DNA of 64,000 nt from Nostoc favosum CHAB5714 (GCF_020829495.1 NZ_JAIVFQ010000026.1:19189-83188), one strand, 5' to 3'; counted from the first letter of the stretch, positions 25,555-34,532 are shown. Notes: a model not told the origin generated them from the letters alone. Numbers and translations are program-made.

Positions 25555-26331
25555 CTAGTAATTCTCGCCTTCAGGTAGGGTGAGGATTTCAACGCCATCT
25601 TCAGTTACAGCTAAGGTATGCTCACATTGAGCAGAAAGCTTGCGATCGCGCGTTACCGCAGTCCATTTATCGCCCAGAACCTCGACTTCGTAAGTGCCTT
25701 CGTTAATCATTGGCTCAATAGTAAAAACCATCCCTGGTCTGAGGCGCTTACCCTTACCCCGTGTACCATAGTGGGGAACATCCGGCGCAGTGTGGAAAAT
25801 GTTACTGATGCCGTGTCCAACGAAATCTCGCACTACAGAAAAGCCTTGTCCTTCTGCATACTCTTGAATAGCTGCACCAATGTCTCCAATGCGTGCCCCA
25901 GGTTTAACTTCAGCAATACCCAAGCGCAAACACTCTTCTGTCACCTCTACCAACTTTCTCGTTGTTGGAGAAGGAGTACCGACAAAGAATGTCTTAGATG
26001 TATCGCCGTGGTAACCCTCAACAATCGGCGTCACATCAATATTAATAATGTCACCATCCTTGAGAATTTGCTTGGCATTGGGAATGCCGTGACAAATTAC
26101 CTCATTTACACTGGTGCAAATTGATTTAGGATAGCCTTTATAGCCAAGAGGTGCGCTTTTTGCTCCATGCGCTTGCGTCCAACGTTCGGCTTCATCATTT
26201 AGTTCAAGAGTGCTAACCCCTGGCTTCACAAACGGTTCGAGATGCTGGAGAAGTTTAGCAGCTAAACGCCCAGCTTGACGCATTTTGTCTAATTCTCGTT
26301 GCGATAAAATAACAATTAGTTCGGTTTTCAT
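25555..26331 (-). CDS. map: Methionine aminopeptidase, type I
   Basis: Removes the initiator methionine from new proteins in the cytoplasm. The 258-residue protein carries the five metal ligands of the pita-bread fold: Asp in INIDVTP, Asp in GYHGDTSKTF, His in FVGHGISNIFH, Glu in FTIEPMIN and Glu in CEHTLAV. The substrate-pocket histidine is in NEVICHGIPN. There is no N-terminal zinc-finger extension, as expected for bacterial MetAP1. The ATG shares its A with the TAA of the upstream oxidoreductase gene (TAATG), so the two are translationally coupled. Confidence 0.97.
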   Translation of the reverse strand: MKTELIVILSQRELDKMRQAGRLAAKLLQHLEPFVKPGVSTLELNDEAERWTQAHGAKSAPLGYKGYPKSICTSVNEVICHGIPNAKQILKDGDIINIDVTPIVEGYHGDTSKTFFVGTPSPTTRKLVEVTEECLRLGIAEVKPGARIGDIGAAIQEYAEGQGFSVVRDFVGHGISNIFHTAPDVPHYGTRGKGKRLRPGMVFTIEPMINEGTYEVEVLGDKWTAVTRDRKLSAQCEHTLAVTEDGVEILTLPEGENY

Positions 26332-27353
26332 TAACTTTTATCTAAAGTATCTTTCATAAAAATAGTTAACCCTGTCTTTGCAGCTCTTTGTGCAGCATCA
26401 GCAACCTTTAGGGTATACAAGCTCTCCTCTGGGGTAACGTACAAAGGAGTGCCATCAAAAAGATGGTCTAACACCATACTCGTGTCTTTGGCGAACAAAC
26501 CCCGGCGAGGGCCAACCTCTATAGGTGTTGTTTCCCCTGGCTGGATGAACATTCCTGTGTCACCATCAAAAATTAAACCACCTTTTTCACCGTGAACTTC
26601 AAACTTGCGTTCTGATTGCCAAATAGTTTCGCCTTTACCATAGACTACTTGGGCTAAAAGTCCGCTAGTAAAGTACAGTTGACTAATGCAAAAACAAGTT
26701 TGGTAATATTCTGGTTCTATTTCCCAATATCGCTGGTGACAGTTAACAGTCAATACTTTACCAAATAAATCGGTGAGACGATGTAAGCGGGACAGCGCAC
26801 CAATTAAAGGGAAGCCGAAAAGCTCATGGTTATAAGTCCATTTGCGGGGTGCAGGATTCTGGGGATTGATGGTACTGTAGCGAACATAAAACACTTCACC
26901 AATTTTGGCTAAGTTTTTCTTCAAGGCTTGATGCAAACCACCCAAAAGTTCTAGGTGTTCAACGTGCAGGAGTTTTTGTTGTGCTTTGGCTAAGGCAATC
27001 AGTTCTTCTGCTTCGACTACATCCAATGAAAGAGGATACTCTACAATTACATGTTTGCCGTTGGTAAGTGCTGCACGAGCGATCGCACCATGATCTCGGT
27101 TGATAGTGGAAATCACCACCAGGTCTATATCTTCACGCTCTACTAGCTCTTGCCAAGAACTCAACGCTTCAATCTGGTACTCTTTGGCAAAGGTTTCTGT
27201 TGTTTCTGCGGTATGACCAACAGCTGCGATTAACTGCGATCGCATTCCCTCATTATGGAGCAATGTCTCAGCTCGAAACTTTGCCGCATACCCAGTACCC
27301 ACCAAACCTACACGCACTTTTGCTTTTTCCAAAGCTGCTTCTGAATTATACAT
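26331..27353 (-). CDS. Gfo/Idh/MocA-family NAD(P)-dependent oxidoreductase
   Basis: A 340-residue oxidoreductase with an N-terminal Rossmann fold (RVGLVGTGYAAKFRAE, residues 12-27) and the family's GKHVIVEYPLSLDVVEAEELIALAKA segment, in which the catalytic Lys of EKP is replaced by Tyr (VEYPLS). A C-terminal beta-sheet domain with an LxRLHRLTDLFG stretch follows. The EYP replacement suggests a change in catalysis or a biliverdin-reductase-like relative; cyanobacterial BvdR belongs to this superfamily, so BvdR is a possible identity. I use ATG 27353 (GAGG just upstream) instead of TTG 27419. It overlaps map by one base. An IS ends about 70 bp upstream. Confidence 0.82.
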   Translation of the reverse strand: MYNSEAALEKAKVRVGLVGTGYAAKFRAETLLHNEGMRSQLIAAVGHTAETTETFAKEYQIEALSSWQELVEREDIDLVVISTINRDHGAIARAALTNGKHVIVEYPLSLDVVEAEELIALAKAQQKLLHVEHLELLGGLHQALKKNLAKIGEVFYVRYSTINPQNPAPRKWTYNHELFGFPLIGALSRLHRLTDLFGKVLTVNCHQRYWEIEPEYYQTCFCISQLYFTSGLLAQVVYGKGETIWQSERKFEVHGEKGGLIFDGDTGMFIQPGETTPIEVGPRRGLFAKDTSMVLDHLFDGTPLYVTPEESLYTLKVADAAQRAAKTGLTIFMKDTLDKS

Positions 27354-27443
27354 GATCCTCACTAGTTCTGTTTTTGATTCTTTCACGCTTCTAGTGGTGA
27401 GATTCTCTCTTCGTGACAACTCTCACCGCTAACTGCTTTTCAG

Positions 27444-28688
27444 TTAGCGGGAGCATCTCAAATTTACAAATGAGACTTGCTGCTTCATAGGCTGACTGCT
27501 GTCTAAGCCTCTACAGCCAGGAATCGGTAGTCCAACCGACCCACGCTTTAAAAGATTCAATGCGCTGTTCCAGTCCCTATCTATAACTAGTCCACAAGAA
27601 CAACTATGCTCGCGTTTGGCAAGGGTTTTTTCGACCCTTTCACCACAACCAGAACAATTAATACTAGTCCCTCTAGGATCAACTCCAAGTGTTAGCTTGC
27701 CGCGTTTTACCGCCACTGCTTGCATAATTTCTAGGAACGCCGACCATGCAACATCGAGTATTGATTTAGCTAATCGTGTTCTAGCTAATCCTCTAATGTT
27801 CAAATTTTCAAAAATAATCAAATCATAGGAATTAACCAACCAATGTGCGACATGATAATGAAACTCTTTTCTTTGTCTTGCAACGTGCAAGTGAAGTCTA
27901 GCTACCTTCGAGGCTTGTTTTTGGTAGTTTTTAGACCCTTTAGTAAGACGAGCAAGGTGGCGTTGAATACGTGCTAACGTAGATTGCGCCTTGCGGTAAT
28001 ACTGCGGGACTTCAATACTTTGCCCATCAGCAGTAGTTAAAAACTTCTCTAACCCGACATCTATACCCGTGGCAGACTTGATTTTATCAACAGACAAAGC
28101 ATCGGGAACAGTTTTATCTTTTGCATAGAAACTGCAATACCATCCATCGGCTTTACTTAAAATTGTCGCCTGTTTAATTTCAAAACCATCTGGAATAGGA
28201 CGATGCAAGATGACCTCAATCTCACCAATCTTGGACAACTTGAGAATATTACCCGTTAAGTGTGCGCCTGCTTTGGGTGAATTGACGCGGGGAAACGTGA
28301 ATGAGGAAATATCACCTTGTTTTTTGAATCGTGGCTTACCTCCCCTTTTGCCGTTTTTGTCAGGCACTAACCACCGTTTCCACGCCTTGTCCAATCTCAT
28401 CAGGTTCTGTTGTTGGCAGTCGGCATAGATATTCTTGTAGTCGGGGTATAGATATGAAGTCTGTTTAAGGTCTGATGCCTGTGTATAGTAATCAACTTTA
28501 CTTGGAATCTCACCAATTGGCTCAGAAAGCAAACTGCATCGGTCAATGCGTGACCTTGTACGCTTTAACCCGTCCAACCTCTGCCCTAGCGCATAGTTCC
28601 AGTGACGACGCAGCAACTCGCCCCAGGTTTCAAGAATGACAACCTGTTTGGGATTGGGATTGAGTTTGTACTGGTAGGTGAGTAACAT
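27444..28688 (-). CDS. tnpB: TnpB-type RNA-guided endonuclease of IS200/IS605
   Basis: A 414-residue TnpB. These proteins use a transposon-encoded guide RNA to cut the empty donor site and so help maintain the element. The N-terminal part (MLLTYQYKLNPNPKQVVILE) is the OrfB helix-turn-helix-like domain. The RuvC active site is complete: Asp in GIDVGLEKF, Glu in LIIFENLNIRG and Asp in VIDRDWNSALN. Between the last two is a zinc-ribbon-like CSGCG...CSCG. The gene appears intact. I use ATG 28688; a TTG/ATG start further upstream would run into tnpA. It is divergent from tnpA. Confidence 0.93.
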   Translation of the reverse strand: MLLTYQYKLNPNPKQVVILETWGELLRRHWNYALGQRLDGLKRTRSRIDRCSLLSEPIGEIPSKVDYYTQASDLKQTSYLYPDYKNIYADCQQQNLMRLDKAWKRWLVPDKNGKRGGKPRFKKQGDISSFTFPRVNSPKAGAHLTGNILKLSKIGEIEVILHRPIPDGFEIKQATILSKADGWYCSFYAKDKTVPDALSVDKIKSATGIDVGLEKFLTTADGQSIEVPQYYRKAQSTLARIQRHLARLTKGSKNYQKQASKVARLHLHVARQRKEFHYHVAHWLVNSYDLIIFENLNIRGLARTRLAKSILDVAWSAFLEIMQAVAVKRGKLTLGVDPRGTSINCSGCGERVEKTLAKREHSCSCGLVIDRDWNSALNLLKRGSVGLPIPGCRGLDSSQPMKQQVSFVNLRCSR

Positions 28689-28712
28689 ATAGTCATAATA
28701 CCATTTGGTGGC

Positions 28713-29120
28713 ATGACTTACAATATAGGACATAGAGCAGTTTATAGCCTCAATATTCATTTAGTGCTTGTCACTAAATACCGCAGAAAGGTCATCAATC
28801 AAGCAATACTCAAACGCCTACAAGAGATATTTGAGAACACCTGCATTAAGTGGAGGAGCAAGGTTACAGAGTACAACGCTTTGGAAGACCATGTTCACTT
28901 GGTTATTAGTTACCCGCCGGACGTGGAAGTAAGCAAGCTGGTGAACAATCTTAAAACAGTATCCAGTCGTCTAATTCGCAAAGAGTTTAACGAACACGTT
29001 AATCGGTTCTACAGTAAACCCGTATTTTGGACAGGTGCATACTTCGTTGCTTCGTGCGGCGGTGTCACACTTGAAGAACTTAAATCTTATGTTGAGAAGC
29101 AAAGCAGCCCAAGCAATTAA
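28713..29120 (+). CDS. tnpA: IS200/IS605-family Y1 transposase
   Basis: A 135-residue single-strand transposase of the HUH class. It shows the HUH motif HVHLVISYPP (about residue 60) and the catalytic Tyr in EELKSYVEKQ near the C-terminus. The N-terminus HRAVYSLNIHLVLVTKYRRKV is typical of the family. The length is close to the norm, and no frameshift is seen, so the element may still be mobile. Confidence 0.95.
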   Translation: MTYNIGHRAVYSLNIHLVLVTKYRRKVINQAILKRLQEIFENTCIKWRSKVTEYNALEDHVHLVISYPPDVEVSKLVNNLKTVSSRLIRKEFNEHVNRFYSKPVFWTGAYFVASCGGVTLEELKSYVEKQSSPSN

Positions 29121-29300
29121 CACAATTGCTGACTTCGGGGGCATTGAACCCCACTCAGTCAGCCCTCCTATCCCCCATCACCGACAATCGGAGTACCGAT
29201 GTGCCGGGAGTACCCCGGAGGTTTAGATGGAAAATCGAATAACTTCACCAGTCTAGACCCTACAACATTGGTACTAGGGAGGGTTTTCAAAACTATAACC

Positions 29301-29416
29301 CAATACAGTTCAGTTAAGCATTTCTTTCTTCTCTTCCTTTGCGTTCTTTGCGTCCTTTGCGGTTCGTTAAACAAATTGACTTTGACTAATATTTAAGCCT
29401 TAACTGAACCGTATTG
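29301..29416. mobile_element. 116-bp MITE-like element with 10-bp target duplication, copy 1
   Basis: Ends CAATACAGTTCAGTTAAGC and (complement) CAATACGGTTCAGTTAAGG are imperfect inverted repeats of about 19 bp. Direct repeats AACTATAACC flank it at 29291-29300 and 29417-29426. The core is the common GCGTTCTTTGCG dispersed repeat. The opposite-orientation copy at 34533 has the same length. Confidence 0.92.
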
Positions 29417-29616
29417 AACTATAACCATAAAAGAATAAAGACGTTGGCGCAGCCATCGCCTTCTGTTGCGTCCGCTATGCGTAGCTTGCTTCCCCGTAGG
29501 GATACGGCAAGGCTTTTCTACCAGAGGCTAGGCCAACGCACTTAAATTTACGGAGTTGCTACGGTATTTTTTTAATTACCAACTCAATGCTTATTTCTTG
29601 CTCATGATATTGATAA

Positions 29617-29728
29617 AACTTACGCAAACTCTACGATTCTTCTCTACGAGACGCTGCGCGTTGGCGGAAGCCTCTCGTAGAGATGGCGGTTCGAGAAATT
29701 AAGCTTTTTAGGACTTTTTGCGTAAGTT
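29617..29728. mobile_element. MITE-like element with ACTTACGCA ends, copy 1
   Basis: Terminal inverted repeats AACTTACGCA / TGCGTAAGTT enclose the CTCTACGAG hairpin (29642-29682). A second member lies at 55331-55442. A lone end, TGCGTAAGTCCT, is at 29800. The 29121-30092 gap otherwise holds dispersed repeats (about 29435-29540) and the petF promoter region, with no gene. Confidence 0.75.
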
Positions 29729-30089
29729 CTAATTGAGAAAATCTCTACCTGATCGAATGAAACAGCCCTACTTTTTAAGGGAAGTGGGGATTTCTTCTGC
29801 GTAAGTCCTACAAAATACAAGTGGCATTAATCCTATTCGTATTTCTTATCGATTAAGATAACTTTTTCTAATTACAGCCTGACTAGGGCAGAAAATAATA
29901 TAAATAAAACTTATCAGGATTAAGCAACTAAATTTCATTACTAATCGGGTTCAATTTCCAGTTACATAGTTTAATTTTTCTCGTAGTATCAGAATTGAAG
30001 CAAATTTGAACCAACGGCTAATCCCACAGAACAGCCGTGACCTTTGCCTAAAGATAACTTATACTACCGTTTGCAAAAGAGAGGATTAG

Positions 30090-30392
<303 letters not shown>

Positions 30393-30528
30393 GAGTTAGG
30401 CCCCTCAACAATAAACCTCTTGCAAGAGTTAGTGATGTTGAAACAATAGAAGCATCGCATCTAGTGTCAACGCCCTTTCAATGCCGTGTCTATAAAGCGA
30501 CTTTGACAAAAAGCCTAATTTAGTGTTG

Positions 30529-30571
30529 AGCAGGAACACAGTAAATTTTGTGTTCCTGCTTGATTTTTTAA
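30529..30571. terminator. Strong bidirectional hairpin between petF and the SpoIID-like gene
   Basis: AGCAGGAACACA / TGTGTTCCTGCT with an 8-base loop, then TGATTTTTT on the plus strand. It lies between the converging petF and 30593 genes. Confidence 0.82.
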
Positions 30572-30592
30572 GTATGGAATTTTCCGATTAGC

Positions 30593-32182
30593 TTAAAGTT
30601 TAGTCTCTTTGCTGAAAATCTGAATCTGAGTACCAGGATAGTAAAATTGCAGAATTTTCTGACTCGACCAACCTAATTTAGCTAAATTTTGAGCGCCAGT
30701 TTGACTCAAGCCGACTCCATGTCCTAATCCACCACCAATAAAGGCGTATCCCCACAGTTCGGGTTTTCCTTTGTTTAAAGGTTCTATGTAAAATAGCGTA
30801 CTTCTAGGAGCAGCAAAGGCACTACGAACTTCGTCTTTGTGGAGAACAAAAGTGCTGTTATCAGTTTTAACGGCAAGTTCAAGGATACGCCCACTCTGGC
30901 TTCGCTTCACTACTGCCATAGCCTGAATTGTTTTAAATTTGGCATAGGGACTGTTTTTCACCTGCAAAAATTTCTGCAAGTCCTTGGTAATATCCTCTAA
31001 AGAGGTTTCCTTGTGCCAACGAAACATATCCCACTTGCTTTCATTAAATCCTTGTTGCGTATTAATAAATTTTTGGAAGTTCTTTTCATCTGCTAAACTC
31101 TGCTTAGATAAGTTCCAAAAATTAGTCGCGGCATCCAGTACAGGGCGCAGATAGGGACGATCATCGCCATTCCAGACATCGCTGAAGGAGGCAGTAACGC
31201 CGCCAGTGGTGGAAGAATAAAGGGCGTCTACTAGTTCGTTTTTATAGGTTACTACCTTACCCCTGGTTGAGGCGATCGCTCGGTCTGTTTTGGCCGCCGC
31301 TCCATTCAGCCCATAATAAACTTGGCAGTGAGTATCAGCACACAACTGATAGTTATCTGCGGCGAACCTGCGTAAATTTCTTAAAGCATAAGTCCGAGCG
31401 AGAATTGCCTGGGCTTCCAGCGCTGCTGTTGGTGCATTTGTGCCTATTTCATAAGGCACAACCCCACGCAAATAAGTTTCTAAAGGTACTTGGTTAACTA
31501 GAGTGTATGTGCCATAAGCATTAGGCTGCAAATTCAGTCGTCCGGCATAAAGACGAGCATTCTCTTGTTTTTCGCTTTTATTCACCCGAATCAAGTTTTT
31601 CTCAGTGCTAATTTCCAAATCATTCGGGCTATAGCGGTTACCATCCACCACCCAACTAACTCGCGGCACTTGTTTTAAAATCTTAGTATCAAGATATACT
31701 TTTTCTTTGGTAGAAGCTTGGATGTTTTGCAATAGCAAGCGTCGCAGTAAAGGAGTGCTATAAACATCTCGTTTTGCCCAAACCTGCCAACGTTCTGGCT
31801 GGGCTATTTCCACTTCCATTCCTTGAGAACGCCATTTATTAGCACTGTCTTCTGCAGTTTCAAAGGTGCGGTATGTGCCCAAAACTATCACTTCTTCGAC
31901 TGCTGGCTGGGGTAAAGCCTGCATAACTGTTTCCAGCTTTACAGGGTTCTTGGTAACCAGGGTTTGCTGCTTGTTGCCCGTAAGAAATTTTAGCTTTAAG
32001 CGATCGCCTTTTGTGGGTTCTAGTTGCAGCTTGGCTGTGGGTTGTGAGCCAAATCGCTGCACAATCCCAATTTTCAGTTCCATACCCTGGATGTTACTTT
32101 CAGGCCCTGATGCAGCAGTTAGTCCCAATAGACAAAATGTGGCCAGTACAGTGTGGGAAAAACGCCAAAGCGAAAATTTCAT
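30593..32182 (-). CDS. SpoIID/LytB-domain protein (amidase enhancer-like)
   Basis: A 529-residue exported protein. Signal peptide MKFSLWRFSHTVLATFCLLGLTAASG, then an SPOR-like region (ETAEDSANKWRSQGMEVEIAQPERWQVW). The SpoIID domain follows from about residue 240: LETYLRGVVPYEIGTNAPTAALEAQAILARTYAL, VYYGLNGAAAKTDRAIASTRG, and the C-terminal GGGLGHGVGLSQTGAQNLAKLGWSSQKILQFYYPGT. SpoIID proteins are peptidoglycan-binding lytic enzymes in Firmicutes; the cyanobacterial role is unclear but likely concerns the cell wall. I use ATG 32182. The open frame extends 86 codons upstream through dispersed-repeat DNA, which is not credible protein. Confidence 0.87.
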   Translation of the reverse strand: MKFSLWRFSHTVLATFCLLGLTAASGPESNIQGMELKIGIVQRFGSQPTAKLQLEPTKGDRLKLKFLTGNKQQTLVTKNPVKLETVMQALPQPAVEEVIVLGTYRTFETAEDSANKWRSQGMEVEIAQPERWQVWAKRDVYSTPLLRRLLLQNIQASTKEKVYLDTKILKQVPRVSWVVDGNRYSPNDLEISTEKNLIRVNKSEKQENARLYAGRLNLQPNAYGTYTLVNQVPLETYLRGVVPYEIGTNAPTAALEAQAILARTYALRNLRRFAADNYQLCADTHCQVYYGLNGAAAKTDRAIASTRGKVVTYKNELVDALYSSTTGGVTASFSDVWNGDDRPYLRPVLDAATNFWNLSKQSLADEKNFQKFINTQQGFNESKWDMFRWHKETSLEDITKDLQKFLQVKNSPYAKFKTIQAMAVVKRSQSGRILELAVKTDNSTFVLHKDEVRSAFAAPRSTLFYIEPLNKGKPELWGYAFIGGGLGHGVGLSQTGAQNLAKLGWSSQKILQFYYPGTQIQIFSKETKL

Positions 32183-32516
32183 AGCTACCTGATAACGTAC
32201 CCCTACTCTTAAGCAAGCTACACGCAGCGTCTCTAAGAATTGCGATCGCGAGTAATCGTTCGTTGCGTGGTCACTGAGCTTCTTGTACTGAGCGCAGTCG
32301 AAGTATGTCGAAGTGCAGCGTCTCATAGAGAGCCTATTCTGCCCCTTAATGCAGTGTTGGAGCTGATTTTTTAATTGCTTTGTAGTGCGGTTTTTTTGTC
32401 GCATGAGTGCTCCAATGATACCATTAGCAGTTTTGCCCAAAGTAGTTGCAAAACGTAGTCATAATGACTATGATTTATTTAGAGACACAAAACAGAACTA
32501 GTTGGATAAACTCCTT

Positions 32517-32780
32517 ATGGTTAGAGTCCAAGAAATTCCATTAAATCAGATAAAACGGCCGTTGCCCCGTGCAAACGATCCAAATAAAGTGCAAGCCTTA
32601 ATGGAATCGATTGCGGAAATTGGGCAGCAAGAACCTATAGATGTCCTAGAAGTAGATGGACAATATTATGGCTTTTCTGGTTGCCATCGGTATGAGGCTT
32701 GCCAGCGTTTAGGCAAAGAAACCGTTTTAGCCAGAGTCCGTAAAGCACCCCGCAGCGTTTTAAAGATGCACTTGGCATAG
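32517..32780 (+). CDS. Sulfiredoxin
   Basis: An 87-residue ParB-fold enzyme that repairs hyperoxidised 2-Cys peroxiredoxins with ATP. The active-site signature FSGCHRYEACQRLG is clear, with the catalytic Cys in SGCHR, and the phosphate-binding stretch NDPNKVQALMESI is typical. The length fits cyanobacterial Srx (about 85-90). The ATG at 32517 gives the usual MVRVQEIPLNQI start; a TTG at 32502 is also in frame. The dps gene follows after a short repeat-filled gap, which suggests an oxidative-stress context. Confidence 0.9.
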   Translation: MVRVQEIPLNQIKRPLPRANDPNKVQALMESIAEIGQQEPIDVLEVDGQYYGFSGCHRYEACQRLGKETVLARVRKAPRSVLKMHLA

Positions 32781-32969
32781 AGAATGGGAGTGGGAAGAGA
32801 CACCATTAATCGCGTCTGTACTAGGGAGTGGGGGGATGAGGGGGATGAGGGAGCAGGGGGAGCAGACGGACAAGGAGAATAACCATACCCAATGGTCAAT
32901 GCCCTATGCCCCATGCCCCATGCCCAATTCCCAATCCCCAATTACATATAACCTAATTAGGAGAAAATT

Positions 32970-33461
32970 ATGTCATCGAAAGTAACAGTCAAAAATGTAA
33001 ATATAGGCATTGACGAGGCGAGTAGGGCTAAAATTGCCGAGGGTTTATCTCGCCTGTTGGCTGACACTTATACACTTTATCTGAAAACTCATAACTTCCA
33101 TTGGAATGTAACGGGGCCGATGTTCCAAACATTGCATTTGATGTTTGAGACCCAGTATACAGAATTAGCTTTAGCAGTTGATTTAATTGCCGAGAGGATT
33201 AGAGCGCTTGGCTATCCCGCACCGGGAACCTACAGCGAATATGCCAAACTGAGTTCGATTCCAGAAACTCCCGGAGTTCCTAAAGCTGTGGAAATGATCG
33301 GTTTACTAGTGGAAGGACAAGAAGCCGTAGTCCGAACTGCACGGTCTATTTTCCCTGTGGTAGAGGAAGTTAACGACGAACCTACCGCCGATTTATTAAC
33401 TCAACGGATGCAAGTACACGAAAAGACAGCTTGGATGTTGAGAAGTTTACTGGAAGAATAG
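32970..33461 (+). CDS. dps: Dps-family ferritin-like DNA/iron protection protein
   Basis: A 163-residue Dps protein, expected to form a 12-subunit shell that oxidises and stores iron using hydrogen peroxide. The ferroxidase motif is present: [29 protein letters not shown], with His, His, Asp/Glu ligands, followed by [11 protein letters not shown] and a C-terminal [14 protein letters not shown] helix. The GAATTAGGAGAA sequence just upstream holds the ribosome site AGGAG. No N-terminal lysine-rich DNA-binding tail is obvious, so it may protect mainly by iron sequestration. Confidence 0.93.
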   Translation: MSSKVTVKNVNIGIDEASRAKIAEGLSRLLADTYTLYLKTHNFHWNVTGPMFQTLHLMFETQYTELALAVDLIAERIRALGYPAPGTYSEYAKLSSIPETPGVPKAVEMIGLLVEGQEAVVRTARSIFPVVEEVNDEPTADLLTQRMQVHEKTAWMLRSLLEE

Positions 33462-33521
33462 TATTGGGGAATGGGGTGTAGGGAGCAGGGGAGGCAGGGG
33501 GAGCAGGGAGAAAAGTTGTCC

Positions 33522-33653
33522 CAATACGGTTCGGATAAGGTTTTTTGATGACACGCCCTAGATCGCAAAGACGCCGTATCGCGTCTTTACAATAATCAGT
33601 CCTTTGTAGAGACGGCGATTTATCGCGTTTCTTGCCTTAACCGAACCGTATTA
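33522..33653. mobile_element. 132-bp element with the same ends as the 116-bp MITE but a different core
   Basis: Ends CAATACGGTTCGGATAAGG and (complement) TAATACGGTTCGGTTAAGG match the family at 29301 and 34533. The core is an unrelated ATCGCAAAGACGCCG...CGGCGATTTATCGCG hairpin. Flanking direct repeats AAAGTTGTCC (33512) and AGAGTTGTCC (33654) agree at 9 of 10 bases. Confidence 0.85.
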
Positions 33654-33743
33654 AGAGTTGTCCCCTCTGCCCCCCGCACCCCGCTCCTCTGCCTCTTCCC
33701 AATTCCCAATGCCCAATTCCCGATGCCCAATTCCCAATTCCCA

Positions 33744-34397
33744 ATGCCCAATTCCCAAAAGTTGCAAGATTTAATGCAACAGGCGGGGATTCCTAGTTTC
33801 AAAGCGCTGAGTCGCGCTGCTGGCGTCTCAGAGCGTCAGCTTTTGCGGTTACGCCAAGGAAAGCTTGAGCAGATGCGGGTAGATGTACTGCTTAAGCTGT
33901 CGCCAGTGCTACAAATTTCATTGAATGAATTAATCGCAACTTTTTCAACCGTAGAGTTGTTACAAGAGAAAGCAGCGCCTACTCAGGAATTATTAGAAGA
34001 AATTGCAGATTTAAGAAAAGAGTACCAGCGATCGCAGCAACAAATAGAACAACAGCGAGAGATATTACTACAAGAACTCCAGCAGTCAAGTTTGCAACTG
34101 CTGGAGTCTTTATTATTGCAATGGCCAACAGCAGCACAGAAAGCGCAGGAGAATCTCCAGCTAGCAGCAGTCAAAATAGTACCGTTGGTGCAAAAACCTC
34201 TAGAAAAGCTTTTACAGGCGTGGGGGGTGGAAGCGATCGCACCCGTGGGAGCAGAATTACCTTATGACCCCCAACTGCACCAATTAATGGAGGGAACTGC
34301 ACAACCTGGAGAAATAGTCAAGGTGCGCTACACTGGCTACCTTCAAGGTGAGAAGCTGCTTTATCGAGCTAAAGTAAGTCCTCTTAGAGAGAGTTAG
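33744..34397 (+). CDS. Helix-turn-helix protein fused to a GrpE-like domain
   Basis: A 217-residue protein. Residues 10-55 form a Cro/CI-type helix-turn-helix ([35 protein letters not shown]). A long coiled coil follows (about 75-120, Gln/Glu-rich), and then a GrpE-like beta-rich head ([12 protein letters not shown]...[23 protein letters not shown]). GrpE is the nucleotide-exchange factor of DnaK. dnaK is not in the window, so a chaperone role or a regulatory one is open. The start lies in CCCAATT/CCCAATG heptamers; ATG 33723 in the same frame would add seven repeat-encoded residues. The last residues, after [10 protein letters not shown], end early compared with classical GrpE. Confidence 0.72.
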   Translation: MPNSQKLQDLMQQAGIPSFKALSRAAGVSERQLLRLRQGKLEQMRVDVLLKLSPVLQISLNELIATFSTVELLQEKAAPTQELLEEIADLRKEYQRSQQQIEQQREILLQELQQSSLQLLESLLLQWPTAAQKAQENLQLAAVKIVPLVQKPLEKLLQAWGVEAIAPVGAELPYDPQLHQLMEGTAQPGEIVKVRYTGYLQGEKLLYRAKVSPLRES

Positions 34398-34532
34398 AAG
34401 GCAAATTTTCGTCTTTCTCTAACTTCACAGAGGAATGCCGTATTTTAGAGGTTGTTTGAAAAGTATTAGGCGAATATAATTCGCTACTACACAGGCGAAC
34501 GCGAATAGCGTCTTGCTGAGAAGGGGCTGACC

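Larger units (their letters stand above)
27421..29163. mobile_element. IS200/IS605-family insertion sequence with divergent tnpA and tnpB
   Basis: The element contains a Y1 transposase (plus strand) and tnpB (minus strand) whose starts are 24 bp apart. Each outer end has a hairpin, as expected for this family, which lacks terminal inverted repeats. On the tnpB side CCGCTAACTG/CAGTTAGCGG (27427-27452) is present. On the tnpA side GCTGACT/AGTCAGC with an inner GGGG/CCCC (29128-29163) is present. The exact boundaries are estimates. The tnpB-side hairpin should be the 3' part of the guide RNA, with the guide running toward the oxidoreductase gene. Confidence 0.8.

Noticed and set aside
32183..32440. 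N-terminal 86-codon extension of the SpoIID-like gene
   Set aside because: It translates dispersed repeats (GAGCTTCTTGTACTGAGC type) and precedes a clear signal peptide at ATG 32182.
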